Position numbers and translations under genes: made by a program. The notes below the pieces were generated by a model. The model was not told the DNA's origin, did no database searches, and saw only the letters and a program-made list of their open reading frames with translations. A stretch of DNA of 64,000 bases. Source: Formicarius rufipectus. Its lineage: Eukaryota > Chordata > Aves > Passeriformes > Formicariidae. Location: positions 124,001-188,000 of the forward strand of contig VXAU01000211.1 of the NCBI GenBank assembly GCA_013399695.1, in the 5' to 3' direction. Positions 46,201 through 58,000 of this stretch are shown one piece after another. The first letter of the stretch is position 1. Each line of letters begins with the position of its first letter.

Positions 46201-49200
46201 CAGGCTGCCTTGGAATAACAGGGATGTCTGGAGAGTACACGGAGAAAAGTACTGCCAGTTTTGCCAAGCAGGTCCCCAAAATACAGCAGCTGGGATGCAA
46301 GAAGGAACCCTAGGGCCAAGTTTCTCTGGGAAGACATTCTGCTGCCCACACTGAGCAACAAAATCCCAGCTCCCTCCATCCATCATCGTCCCTCACATTA
46401 TAATCACCATGAGTGAGTGCAGGGAAGTTGAGGCACTGCAATCTCTCCTCCCATGTTCCAGCCCTGTCTCCCCACCACCCAGCAGATGTGTGCATCTCAG
46501 TCTCAGTATAGCTTAAAAAAACCCCACACACAACAATATGTAAAAAAAAGCAAAGTAGCAAAAAAAATGGAGCTTGTGAGTTGCTTAAGGGCTGCTCCAG
46601 CAGGCTGGGGAGCAACAGCCACGTGGACATTTAGAAGGAATTCATTCTGCCAGAGACTACCGACTTCTTAGGTCTGCCAGCACAACCACAGGAACAACCT
46701 CATCTAAAATCCCCTCTAGCAATATGATTGAGGTTTAAAAAAAAATAAATCAAACCAACAAACACTTAAACCAAACAGAATGAAATTGCTGACACTGGGA
46801 AAAGACCCAGCAACACCAACAGGTCTCTATAGCAAGGGGAATAGAGAAATGGGAGGGATACAAAATGGTCACGGCAACCAGAAGATGCTGCCAGCTTTGT
46901 GTGCCCTCACACTGACTCCAAATCAGAGTGCTGCAATGGAGATGGGTCAGATTTTCAAGGGAGCACAGAGAGTTTTGCTGAGGCACCATCTTCCCACCAG
47001 AAAAGGCTGATACAGCCTTCCAGATGTGTTTGTGAAACCAGTAACCTCCAAGAGACAGTCAGTGAAACCACAACACTGACAGAAAGGAGGAGCTGCCCAG
47101 CCACTCTATCCCCACCTCCCTGAACAAGCCCTGCAAAACAGCTTTTTCTCTGTAGCTGTTACAGACAGCAGCCTGACAAAATACATTTGAGATAAAGAAG
47201 CTGGAACCAGCCCTCCCCACTTCATTGCTCAAAGCCAGAAGTTTAGCTCAGTTTCCAAACAAGTTTTACCTGTGGTCAATTCAGGATTTGGTCCCTGGGG
47301 ACCGTGGCCTCAGTCTACTTTGGAGCTGGTGCTGGTTGGCTGCTGGGAACTGCTGCCCAGAGGGAAGTGCAGTGTTCCCTCTGCACCCTCAGGCTCAGCT
47401 CTCCCTCTAGAAGTACTCTCCTTTTCTCCACCAGATTCCCAAAGGTCACATTTGCTGCCCATTTTACAGCTGGGGAACTGAGTCATGGATGATAAGGGGA
47501 AAAGCCCAAGGTCACCCTGCCAACCAGGTACACAGCTGGGAATAAAGCCCACACCTTTTTGGTAAGTCTTCATTTGTCAATCAGGAGATACGGAAAAAAT
47601 CTACAGGCAGGTGAGGCTCAAGAGAAGAGGCTTTGGTTTGTTTCCTAGCAATAACATGGCTTCCACTTGCCATGCACCGTGCTCCCTGCCACCACGTGAG
47701 GAACGCAGGGCACCACTTCCCAGCACGTGGCTCCATCAGAGAAAATGGAGAAGAGAAACCTCCTGGTCACCCTGTTTGAACTCCAGACAAGGAGCTGCCA
47801 GACAGACCCAGCACCCTTCCCAAGAGCTGCTGTTGGGCAATGTCCTGGTGTCCAACAGAGGGGCCCAGGGCCACAGTGGGCCAGCACGGTCTCTGCATGC
47901 ACACCACACAGAGAGGAACACGTGAGCGACTGGCAAGCTCCAGACATAGTACCCCTGTTGGGAGCCAGCCCTGTGGAGCTCCTTTTGAAAGGCCTCAGAC
48001 AGATCTCAGTTCACCATCTCACTCTTTATCCCTTTTGAAATAAATACACCATAACACCAGTGAGCTGTACAGCAGCTCCTACATTTTCCATGCCTCGCTG
48101 CCATTGGCAATTTATCCCTGCTTTGCCTGCAGCCAGGCAAACCCTCTGCCTGCAAGATCTAGGCAGAGGGATGAGAGAGTTCCTCTCAGCAGCTGCCTGG
48201 TCCAGACACTTTGCTTACTTTTTTTTTTTCCTATTTTTATTTTCCAAAGCACCACAGTTTAACTGTAAAAAGCAGATGAGCCACTGGTGTGAGACAGATC
48301 TGACAAGCCTCTTTTCGTGTTTTAGCATCCAACAGGATGGGCCAAGGACAGCACTTTGGGGAAATTTCCTCCCTGCTCTCAGGGTCTCCCCACGGTTGCA
48401 AGGAAACCTCAGCACAGGCATATTATGCCTTGACTCTAACAGGGATGCCTGTTCAAAGCTGGGAGAAAGCACCAGCTGTTTAGCACCAGGAACTGTTGAC
48501 CTTCCCCTGGCTGCCCCCAAGATACCCCAAGTGGCACCAGCTGAGGAAGGAGCCCTCCCAGTAGAACCAAGACGGTGTAGCCTGCTCCCCTTCTGCTGGA
48601 GGTGCGGTGCATGCGACCACCGGCTCACTGCCTGCCCAGGGTAGGTTTGAGAAAAGCTGGTCTCTGGGGCAGAGACCCACCACCTTTCTCCCGCCCATGC
48701 TGTGGACCTGGATGTTGCTCAGCAGCTGAATCAGCTCATGTGACAGGCAGTTCCAGTTCAGACCAGATACAACTTTGCAGCAAAACAAGCACCATCTCTT
48801 CCGCGGCAGGATGCCGGAGCTTTCCTCCCCTGTGCCCCGCTCCTTCTTCCCTGCCCGGACACGTTGTGCCGGCCACGTTGGCTGACCCATTCCCTCGTGG
48901 CATCCCCGCATCCCGCATCGAGCATCCCTTCTCCCGGGGTGCCGGGGACCAGCGATGCCACACACAGGCACGCACCTGGGTCCCCACCGCGGTATTCCCT
49001 GCCTTTGGCGCCCTGCTTCCCGCTGGATGTGCGGCACATCCCGGGGGATCCCTGCCTGGCCGAGGGTCCGCAGGGAAGGCGGGCACGGCGGGGCCGCCCG
49101 TGCGGGGATGGCGGTGCGATGGGGGCGCATCGGGGTGCGGNNNNNNNNNNNNNNNNNNGCGGGGAGCGCATCGGGGTGCGGGGGGCGCATCGGGCCGCTC

Positions 49201-49316
49201 ACCTCGGGCTTGGGCCGGTTCTGCAGGAGGTGCTCCAGGTAGAGGTCGGAGAGCGCCGTCCTCATGCTGCTGCCGCCGGCGCCACCTCCGGCGCTGCGCC
49301 CCGACTTGAGGGTCAT
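31242..49316 (-). CDS. MPP1: MPP1 (p55), palmitoylated MAGUK scaffold
   Basis: Twelve minus-strand exons in frame: 49203-49316, 42633-42773, 42208-42286, 41158-41243, 39965-40033, 36668-36864, 36302-36408, 35348-35428, 34714-34794, 34100-34302, 33590-33664, 31242-31418; 469 aa versus 466 in human. MPP1 is a peripheral membrane scaffold, best known linking glycophorin C and protein 4.1 in the red-cell skeleton. Domain order: N-terminal DLYLEHLLQNRPKPE; PDZ (about 75-155; GSLHVGDEIIEINGQ); SH3 (about 162-228; FDYDPRKDNLIPCKEAGLKF, DDSNWWQGRVEG); basic 4.1-binding hinge (FGKKKKCKDKYLAKHSS); guanylate-kinase-like domain (P-loop variant GASGVGRSH, then YTTRP, FLEFGSYQGN, DIEPQ), ending WVPVSWVY. 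The P-loop lacks the canonical lysine, as in other MAGUKs, so the domain binds rather than phosphorylates. The first intron is about 6.4 kb. Exon 1 lies in a CpG island beside an 18-base N run (49141-49158). Confidence 0.96.
32108..32291. repeat. AT-rich tandem repeat in MPP1 intron 11
   Basis: Three imperfect units, each holding AATAGACCTNNACAGATA followed by AT-rich sequence, begin near 32114, 32177 and 32252. It is a small minisatellite in an otherwise ordinary intron. Confidence 0.75.
39208..39597 (+). mobile_element. CR1 LINE 3' end (MPP1 intron 5)
   Basis: A well preserved avian CR1 3' end: GGGTTGTTCAGTCTGGAGAA, GGAGGTTGTAGCCAGGTGGG, GGTGGATTCACTGTCCCTGG, TTGGACTTGATAATCTTGGA, ending in the signature TTGATTCTATGATTCTA. 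It is 5'-truncated, as most CR1 copies are, and oriented opposite to MPP1. Confidence 0.92.
42774..49202. other. MPP1 intron 1
   Basis: This 6.4-kb intron shows no exon I can support apart from the MIR-like relic near 47450. Short poly(A) and poly(T) runs occur at about 46550-46570 and 48218-48230. Frames crossing the 49141-49158 N run are not genes. Confidence 0.5.
47450..47570 (-). repeat. MIR-like ancient SINE fragment, antisense (MPP1 intron 1)
   Basis: CCCATTTTACAGCTGGGGAA, GCCCAAGGTCACCCTG, ACACAGCTGGGAATAAAG follow the reverse complement of the MIR core (CCCATTTTACAGATGAGGAA, GCCCAAGGTCACACAGC, GGGATTCGAACCC) in order and spacing. Confidence 0.65.
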
Positions 49317-49600
49317 CGCTGCCCGCGGTGCGCGGGGTCCGGCGGAGCGGCCGAGCCCGGCCCCGCTCCCGCAGCACCGCCCGCAGCTCCGCCCGTGTGC
49401 GGCGGGCGGGGCCGGGGGCGGGCTGGGACTGCTGACAGCGATGGGAGCGGGAAGGAGCGGCGCCCCCGCATCCCCATCCCTCCCCTGGGGGCTTTTCCCC
49501 CTCCCCGTGGAAGTGTCCCCATCGCGGCTGTGCCGGCCCCACAGCCCGTGGCTCTCAGCCTGCCTCGGGGATGCTGAAGAGTTTGGGCGCTGGTGGGACC
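48800..49600. promoter_or_regulatory. CpG island at the MPP1 first exon
   Basis: GC- and CpG-rich sequence surrounds the MPP1 ATG (49314-49316). GGGGGCGCATCGG-type short repeats (GCGGGGNGCGCATCGGGGTG) flank the 18 Ns at 49141-49158, so the gap probably hides further copies of this repeat. Confidence 0.65.
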
Positions 49601-52600
49601 CTGCTGGGGAGGGGGTGGCGGCGCCGTGCACGCCAAAAGCAGGGCAGGAGGCTGCGGGTGAGGAAGGCTTTGTTCTTCGCATGGGCAGCACCCTCTCGCA
49701 AGGAGCACTGGTGCACACCTGGCTCTCACAAACCTACCGTCATCCGCCGGTGTGCATAGCTCCAGGGTACGTCCTGGGATCTAGGGATGCAGCAAGGACA
49801 GCCCTGTTCTCCTTGTGCTGCTCTGGGTCTTCCACCTCCTTGTGGATGGCAAATCCCTGCATTTGTGGGCTATGCATGGTGGGAAGGGCTGCTGTCAACA
49901 TTTTCACCCTCTCACTATTAAGTCTTACTCATGCCAAACTCCAGGTGAATTAAGAGATTTGTTTGGGAATTGGAAGTAATTATTCTGGAATATTCTTTAA
50001 AATAATCACTGGAGGGATTATTCAAGCCACCCCTGGGATTCTGGAAATGTAGACGTTTCCTTGTACGACTCCCCTACTGCTGCTAGATGAGTTCCCCAGG
50101 TTGCCTCAGTCTAAAGTTACCCTAAGAAATACAAGGAAAAGAAGGGTGTAACATCCTAGAGAAAGGAAACAGGGGAATGAGAGGACGAGTGGGGCGAGGC
50201 GGGGGGGAAGAAAATCCATCTTGTTCTGACAGCAAGTTTCTCCTCTCTTGTGGGAATAAAATTACTCCTGATTGAGCTATCAGGAAGCCCAGAGTGCTGT
50301 GAGATGCAGGGAAGAGGAGGTGTGGGAGCTCCAGGCACTGGTGTGACCAGCTCCAGCCAGCTGCTCTAATACTGCCAGGAACAAAGAGCCTCAGAAGCAC
50401 AGCCTGGGCAGGGAGTGAGGACAGAGCTCAGCTGCAGCAAAGCAGACCAGCCCTGCCCCTCACAGGGTGGGTGCTGGGAAGTGGGAAAGGTGCTTGAGGT
50501 CTACCCCCAACACATTCCACAGAGGAATTCAGATTGTGTCGCCAGGAATGCACCACCTTTGTAAAGCAAACAGAGTTGGAAAACTTACTTCTTGAGCAGA
50601 CACTCTGATCTGGAAACCCGAGAAAAGCTCTGATACAAGCTTTGTGCTCTGGGGCCATGTCTGCTTTTTCTTAATTTATTTTTAACTCTGGTCTCACAGA
50701 CTGGGAACTAGCTTTCTGTCAGCATTCTGCCTGGTAAATCTTATCCTGCTGCATCTAATGCAGCTGGACAGAGGTGCATCTCCTTGCTGCCATGTCTGGC
50801 TGAAGTTCCTGTGGTAGTCTCCCTTCCAGTACTACCCTTTTTCATTCTACCCTTTGCTAGTTGCCAGTCCTTTTTCTTCTCCACAGAAGATACATCAAGT
50901 GGATGGAGATTGAGAGGCAGAAACCCATGGATCTGCCACTCGCAGGTAGCTGGAGAAGACAGTTAGTGCTGCTCAGGGCAGGCTCTTCCCATCAGACCCT
51001 CTCCTGTGGTAGTTGTTGCACACATATATGGGATCACCTGGCTGGAGTCTTCTGCATCACCCACATGTAGCTCCAGATCTGCCTCTTGCCTTAGCCTCAC
51101 ACTTTCCATCTAGGAGATGGCCTTGGGCTTTGTTGAGGGAATTATACCACCTGCCAGAATTTGTGCCACCATCAAAAAGGCTTGGGCTTAGGCTCCTGCT
51201 TGAAGAAGACGAGTCACCAATCAGCTGAGTAAATAGGCAGTTTATTTATCTGACATGTAAAGCAGCTGAGTGCCTCAAAAGAAGAACTCAAATGAAAGAA
51301 ATCCTTAGGCAATTATACCCTTGCAATCTACGTTTCCCTCCCTCACATGACAGTTCTGATCAGTAGTTATTATTAGGGTCTGGGGTGTTCCTGTTCTTTA
51401 TTGGATCTCCCCATTGTCTCTAGATGGGTTATTTATTCTCTCAGCCCTAAGGTTGTTGTGTTAGCTGATGATGGTAGCAGCCTTCCTTGCTTGCTTATCT
51501 TCCAGCTCAAACCAGCTCTGTGGCCTCCTTTTACTTAACAAGGTAAAAGTTCAGCATACCTGGGTGGAAATTCACAGCTTGTGGTCTAAGGCTTCGTCAA
51601 ATTTAGCTCCTGATGCTAAGCAGGTTCTGTATCAACAGTGTACCAAACACACAACAGGCTTGCAGTGGTGGTAGGGGATCAGGGGAGTATGGACATAGAC
51701 TGGGATTGGTGGGGCATGGCTTTGAAATGTGCTGCCCTGAGCACATCCTGGGGACAGGAGGCCTGGGCACCAGGTTTCTCTTGCACTCATGGGCTAGAAA
51801 CAGGCTGGTAGCAATGTGGAGTAGGAGGCAACAGATACAGAGCAGAAAGAAGCCTTGCAGTTAAACATGGAATATATAGTAGGAGGGAGAAATACGACAA
51901 GAGACATCTGACAGACAGAAAAAGGAAGTCGAAGTCTTCGTTCTCTCTTGGTTACATATGGGGAATGCATATGTGTATATATATATATGAATACATATAC
52001 ACATATGTAACACATGTGCTTGCCCAAGTTTGCTTTGCTCCATATCAGCCATGGTCCCTGCTCTCTTCAGAATGCTGCTGCCTTTTCTCTTATGTGCTGA
52101 CAATTTGTTCTCAGAACAGTGCCCACCTGTACAGCTGCGATACCTGCACACATCCCTCGTCACTGGCTCAGGTGGGTGCTGTGCACCAAGAGCTCTCCAT
52201 CCAGACTGGGAGAAGACAGATGCAGAAACCTCCCTGACCCATGGCTTTTCTGGCTGGGGCTCAGCATTGAAACACCTCATACACTTTGGATTGCAAAATA
52301 ATCTCTGCTTAGGCTATAATAGGAAGAGATGTCCAGGATGTGTTTTATCTTCCTGGAGAGACCAGGAAGCTGTGTGATCACCAGATCACCCAGCCGGGGC
52401 AACTGTAGCAGCTGAGCCATGAAAGAGAGTAAGATCGCCGAGGTCTAGGAGGATTTGTCCAGGCAGCCCCTGCTGCAGCAGGGCTCTTTGTGGGGTGGTG
52501 GCCCAACAGAGCATCTCTTGGCCCAGAGGCAGAGGTTTTTGTGCTGGTCTAGCCCTTCCCCTGCACAGAAATGTCTGTGGCTGGGGGAGGATGTGATGTA

Positions 52601-54864
52601 TTTGAGATCTGCATCGTGCTGTGAAGAAACAGTGTCTGGTCTCCGTTCCCTGGAAGATAAATGTCAATACACCCTTACAGTAGTAGGTGCCAGAACTTGG
52701 CAGGCTCTGACACATCTGTCTGGCTGCCCACAGGCCCCTTCCAGGGCTCTTGCTCAGCACAGCCCCTTCACTGCTTCCTGGCTGGCTGGAGGACATCCCA
52801 GAACTGCTCAGGACTGGTTGGTGAAGGCTGCTCTGTCACCTGCAGAGATTTTAGCTGTACTTCCTCTTTGAACATAGTCCAGGAGGGGCTGTGGTTCACA
52901 CAGCTATTCCTCTGATATAACCCTGTGTCACTGGACAAATGTACCACAACACAGCAGCCTGTTTCTGGAGGCAGGATGAGCCTGAGCATCCACTGGTGTA
53001 GACCCTGAGGGCTATTGATGCTCCAGTTGGTCAGGCTCAGCCTGGCCATGGGTGGAGGGTGCAGGTGTCTGCCCTTATCCATGGGTATCAACATGGGGGA
53101 CTGGACCAGATCCTCATGTGTGTGTGTCTGTCTACAGGCCAGCTGCTGTTTGCATCTGAGATGATGTCTCTCCTCTGTTCTCTCTGCCATCAGGGTCTTC
53201 AGTGTGCCTGAGGTGGTGGCCCAGTGACTGCAGCCAGCAGCATTGGCTACTGCACTCAGGAGAAATGCAGTAGCCTTGGTGCTCAGGAAGGTTGCCTTGA
53301 GAAGGGCCTGAGGTGGCAGATTTTGTCTTCCCAGGCTGGAGGACGCTCTGCCTCTAGCAAGGGTGTTCCCCTTTGTGAAGCTTATGGCTCCAATCCCTCT
53401 CTTCAGGCCAGTGCTTGCCAGACAGCCTCTCCTCACCTCTGTGCCTGGTTATTGTCAGAGTGGGATTAAGCCAAAGGGTGATTGCATCTCCTGCTGGGAT
53501 TGCAATGTAATCACTGCCAGGGCCACAGCAAAGGCTCCCTGTACAGCAATGCGTAACCTGGCTGATGCATGAGGCATTGTCTGAGACATCAGCTTCTGGG
53601 TGTGGGTTCCCAGACAGATGGCATCACTGAGATGATCTGCAGTGTGTGTCCCTGCTTCTTCCAGGCACGGCTTGTGGAGGGCAGCATGTGTGCCCCACAG
53701 CCTGCTGGGTGGCTCAGGGCAGCATTCCTCACACAACCACCCTGCCTCATGCACATCCCTGCTGTCCCCACCACGACTGTGCCTTGTGCAGCTGGCAGAG
53801 CTCTCCTGGGAGCTGCTGCAGGCCACGTCTCATCCAGGTGTGAGCAGACACTGCCTGATTCTGATGGGGTGCCCTGGAAATTCACAAGCCAATTGCTGGC
53901 TGCTGCTGGGCTGGTGCACCTATCCTGTCCATCCCACCGTGGTGGCAGCTGGCACCCAGCTGACCCCTGCCATTCTCCAAAGGCCCCTCATAACTCTGCT
54001 TCCCACCCCACACCAGCTGCAACAGATTTTGCAGGACCACTTGGCTCCTCATCACTGAGGGAGAACTCACAGCACTGGGGTGGGCTGGCACAGGCTGTGA
54101 TGAGCCAGCAGCGATGACAACACCACCACTGCTGTGGAGAAGTGTGTTGCCCTACAGGCATGACCCCACACCTTCTCCACAGCCCTCCAGGTGCTCTGTG
54201 CTTTTATGGGTGGGCCATTTTTCTGGAAGGTCCCCACCCCATGAGGCAGAAGCCCATGTAACCCTTCTCATTGTCATTCTTGGAGGGGGAAACATCTGCC
54301 ACAGCGTGGGGCAGGGGCCAAGGAGGGGAAAGGCACCAGCAGCAGGAAGATGGCTCTGGCCCATGGCACACCTTGCTGGGGATTGTGTCAGTGTGGCAGC
54401 TCATACACCAGTCAACATCCCACCCAGGACCCTGGGAGCTGCAGGCACCCACAGAACCCCTCCTGTGGCAAACAAGGAGGGCTTGCTCAAGGCAGCAACA
54501 GAAAGGAGGGTGATGGCACCCAGCCACAGCAGCAAGGAGCATTATGGAAAGGAGATGGAGGAAACTGAGGGCCAAAGCTCAGTGCTGAGTCAGGTTGAGC
54601 AAGCTCTGCCTCCCTCCAGCCACCGATCTCTACCGATTGTGAAATGGACCCTGGGGCCTGGAGGGGGGCCTCCTCCCCCAGTCCTTATCTTTGCTGCTTC
54701 CTCCTCCTCCGCGACTGTGCTGGGGTAGTGGGAACTTGTGTAAAACAAAGCTGAGAAGCTCTGGGGCTAATTAATTACTGGCTGCTGGTAGTGCTGACTG
54801 AGCCCCTGGGGACTCCCAGGCTGGAGCAGAGGAATAAGTGCAGGCAGATACTGGAAAATTACTG
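49601..54864. other. Intergenic region between the MPP1 start and the F8 3' end
   Basis: About 5 kb lie between divergent-from-left MPP1 and the F8 terminus. I found no exon with a recognisable product. Contents seen: an LTR-like repeat (51180-51560), a TA/CA-rich microsatellite near 51970-52010, and otherwise unique sequence. The frame of 222 codons on the minus strand at 52768-53436 has no features of a protein I know. Confidence 0.5.
51180..51560 (-). repeat. LTR-like sequence between MPP1 and F8
   Basis: On the minus strand a TATA-like GGGTATAATTGCC is followed about 80 bases on by AATAAA and then CTGATTGGTGACTCGTC, an LTR-like U3-R-U5 layout. CTTGCAATCTAC and GGTCTGGGGTGTTC recall parts of the repeats at 7410 and 27125, but overall similarity is weak. 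No viral coding frame is present. Confidence 0.35.
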
Positions 54865-54870
54865 TTTAAT
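54865..54870 (-). terminator. Candidate polyadenylation signal of F8
   Basis: TTTAAT on the plus strand is ATTAAA, the commonest variant signal, on the minus strand, 216 bases past the F8 stop. No perfect AATAAA is close by. Confidence 0.4.
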
Positions 54871-55085
54871 TCTTTAGCATTACATCTGAGTATATGGCAT
54901 CCGGCAGATGAGAGACAGGAAAAGGCAGATAAGGAGCCAGTTTCTGTGAAGCTCTGCAGCCCTTCTCTTCCCCAGCAGCACGGGCAGACAGGACCCTGGA
55001 GGGCTGGCTCCAGCCCTGGTGAGTTCAGTGTCTGGTGGGATGTGGATCCCCGAGCTGGCACTGCCCGTGCCTGGCCCCGCAGCCG

Positions 55086-58000
55086 TCAGTATTCCTGCTG
55101 AGTGTCGCAGCCAAGGAACTCTATTCGCAGGGCAATGTGGTTGTGCCACTGCCGGGGGTGTATCCTCACATAGCGGGCGAAGAGGGGCGCCTCCAGGGTA
55201 TTCGTCACGGTGCTTGTATAGTCTCGGTTCGCCTTGAAAATCTGGAGAGGAGAGAGAAACCGGGGATGTGCTTTCCTCTGCAGGTACAGTGAGGATATGA
55301 TCAACCCGGACAAACACCCCTTGGAATGCTTTAAGGGAGGAAAAAGCACAGCCTGGCTCACTGCTCTTGAAAAGAAAAGTCATGTTTGCTGACAAGGGCT
55401 GTGCTTCTGCCCCAGAGGTGGTGATGGAGCAGCTCTGCCTACCTTTTCCGTGCCATCTTGCAGGACTGGGCTCCAGTGCACACCATTCTGGCTGACAGAG
55501 ACAGCAAACTCCTTCACAAACATGTGGGTGAAGACAGCTTTGGCACCTTGGGTTATGATTGCAGTCACCTTCTTGGTTACTTCAAAGTCCACCTGCAACC
55601 ACTCTCGGGGGCTGTTGTTCTGGGGAAGGACAGACTGGCTTCAACCCTTCAGCAGTAATGAGAAAGATACTCTCATTGCAGCTGAAGCCAAGTTGGTCCT
55701 CCCTGTGCTTCATCTGCCCTAGCAGACATCTGGTTGGAGCTGCTGGGTGCTAAATCAGTGTGGCAACTCTCCTGCTTGTGAGTGGGCAGCTCGCAGGGTG
55801 CACGTGGCTCTGCACACTTCCCACACAGCCCTGACTAGGAGAGGTTGCAAGCACCCATCCTGCCTGCTCGGGATCCCATTTGCCTGTCTGGGTATCTCCT
55901 TGCATGGGCTACCTTTGGCCTCCATGCGTTGATCCTCCCCTGAAGGTTCAGGCGGGCCAGGGAGGGTGACCAGCTGGAGAAGGCACTGGAGCTGTAGGAG
56001 GATGCGGAGATGCGCTGGTCAGGGATCCTTCTTCTCTCCATTCCTAAGGGCATGGAGCAGCCTGGAAGAGAGTAGCAATGCTGATGAGGGGTGTAACAGA
56101 CCCATCATGGAGATGCCTTCTGCCTGCTCACTGCCCCACCTGCCCTCCATGCACTTTCCCTGGTTACGTGTTCTGTGCCTTGCTGCAGCATCATGATCCC
56201 TGCACTGCTTAGGGCCCCTATGTGCTGAAGGTCTCTGGCTAAACTACCCTGCCACTAGTCCCACCTTCTTTTCTCCCTGGAGATTTTATCTAGAAAGAAT
56301 GTGAACAATTTGTTGTAGAAGGAGACATGAGGAGAACCTGTTTCCAGGGAAAGAACAAGAATACTTGGCAGGGAGACACCCTGCACAGATGGGATCAGGT
56401 GTGTCTGTGCACAGCTGCTTCAGAGCAGGCTGTCAGGTTTGGGGCATGAGGTGACAGCACAGCCACTGCTGCTTTTAGCTGTTGCAGAGTCCTGCTGTGT
56501 GCAAGGCCGAAGAAAGGATCCCAGAGCACAACTTCTACACTGTCGACCAGAGCACTCTCTCCTTAAAGTGGCAAAATCAGAGGAAAGGCTAATAGCATCT
56601 GCTTGTTCCCTGCTGCCCCAGACTGAGGCAGCAGCTCCCCAGCTATCAGCTTAGCTGCTGGTGGAAGCTTCTGGTACTTGATGAAAAGAGCTTGATGCTA
56701 AGAGCTGGCCCCAGGCTCTCCCTCCGATATTGCTGCCTGTAAACCATAATGAGATTTCCCAGCTTTGTTCCCTCAACATCTCAACCACATCTCCAGTCTC
56801 CTCCTCTCCTCTCCTCTCCCCAGCTTCCTGGGACTCCTGAAGGACATGGAGCTGGTGCTCAGCACCCTGCTGGATCAGCCCTCAGCGTTGGTGGCTGGTG
56901 TCTGGAGGTGGGACGTACTGTTGAGGTCGCAGCCGATGAGCTCCATGCGCAGCGTGGCGCGGATGTTGTAGTGGGTGGGGTTGATGCGGATGTACCGGGC
57001 CACGATCGGAGGGTTGAAGCGATTTTCTTTCACCCCAGTTGCATCCACATTTGCAAAGAACAGCTGCAGGGAAAGGGATGAATAGGATTTTTGTACCAAC
57101 AGAAAGAGAGCTGGACGGGATAGGGATTTCTGGAGAGAAGAACAATCCTGCCTGGGATTTCTGTATCTTATCACCATCCTTACAAGAAGCAGCAGCTCGG
57201 GGAAAGGATCTGAGCTGTGATTCAGGACAAAGAAGTGTGAGTGGGCCAAATCAGGGTAATCCACTGAGAAAGAAGAGGAGGATGAATTTAGAGTCTGTAC
57301 AAAGGAACTTGGTTTTATATTTTCACCAAATAAAGGGGAGAAAAAGAAGGCAAAAAAAAAAAAGCCAGTCCTGGAGCATTTGGACCTGCAAAGGTTTTAG
57401 CCATAGGTGGTGTACACAATGAAGGCTTTTCTCTTGTTTTCTCAATGGAATGATCAGTTTATGCATATTTAGGTTGTGTTTTGTTTTGTTTTTGTTTGGT
57501 TCTTTTTTTGGTTTTGTTTTGTTTTTTTTTCTAATTACTACAGATTCTCCAAATCATCTGCATCTACACAATATTTTTAGAAAGCCAATTTGCCAATCTT
57601 AGGGTCAAAAAAGATATTGAGGCAGAATCTTATGCCTAGCTCCAAGTAACATGCAACATAACATTAAGCAGTGGATCTCACAGTTACATCCGGGATGAAG
57701 GGAAGAGGTAGCTCAGACAATTTAAAAAGAGACAGATGGACACAGACAGCAAGTCCCTTGCAGAGCTGTGATTTGGAATTCAGTCACCAAGCACTGAATG
57801 TTCTCTGTTCCTACCCTAACCTCAGGGGCCCAGGAGATCTCTGCCTTGTGTACAGAGATCATCGTCATCACCCTGAGACCCCATTCTGGGAGGACACTCT
57901 ACTGAAGACCTGTTCACCTTACCATTTGGGTGCTGGTGGTATTTCCCTTGTATGTCTTCCACCTGTGCCCATCAAGGCTGTAGAAGACAACGAACTGGGA

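Noticed and set aside
48480..49718. 412-codon minus-strand frame and its plus-strand counterpart at MPP1 exon 1
   Set aside because: Crosses an N run and a CpG island; only the part at 49203-49316 in the MPP1 frame is supported by homology.
52768..53436. 222-codon minus-strand frame between MPP1 and F8
   Set aside because: No recognisable motif, splice partners or promoter; I looked for SMIM9, which lies between MPP1 and F8 in human, and could not find it.
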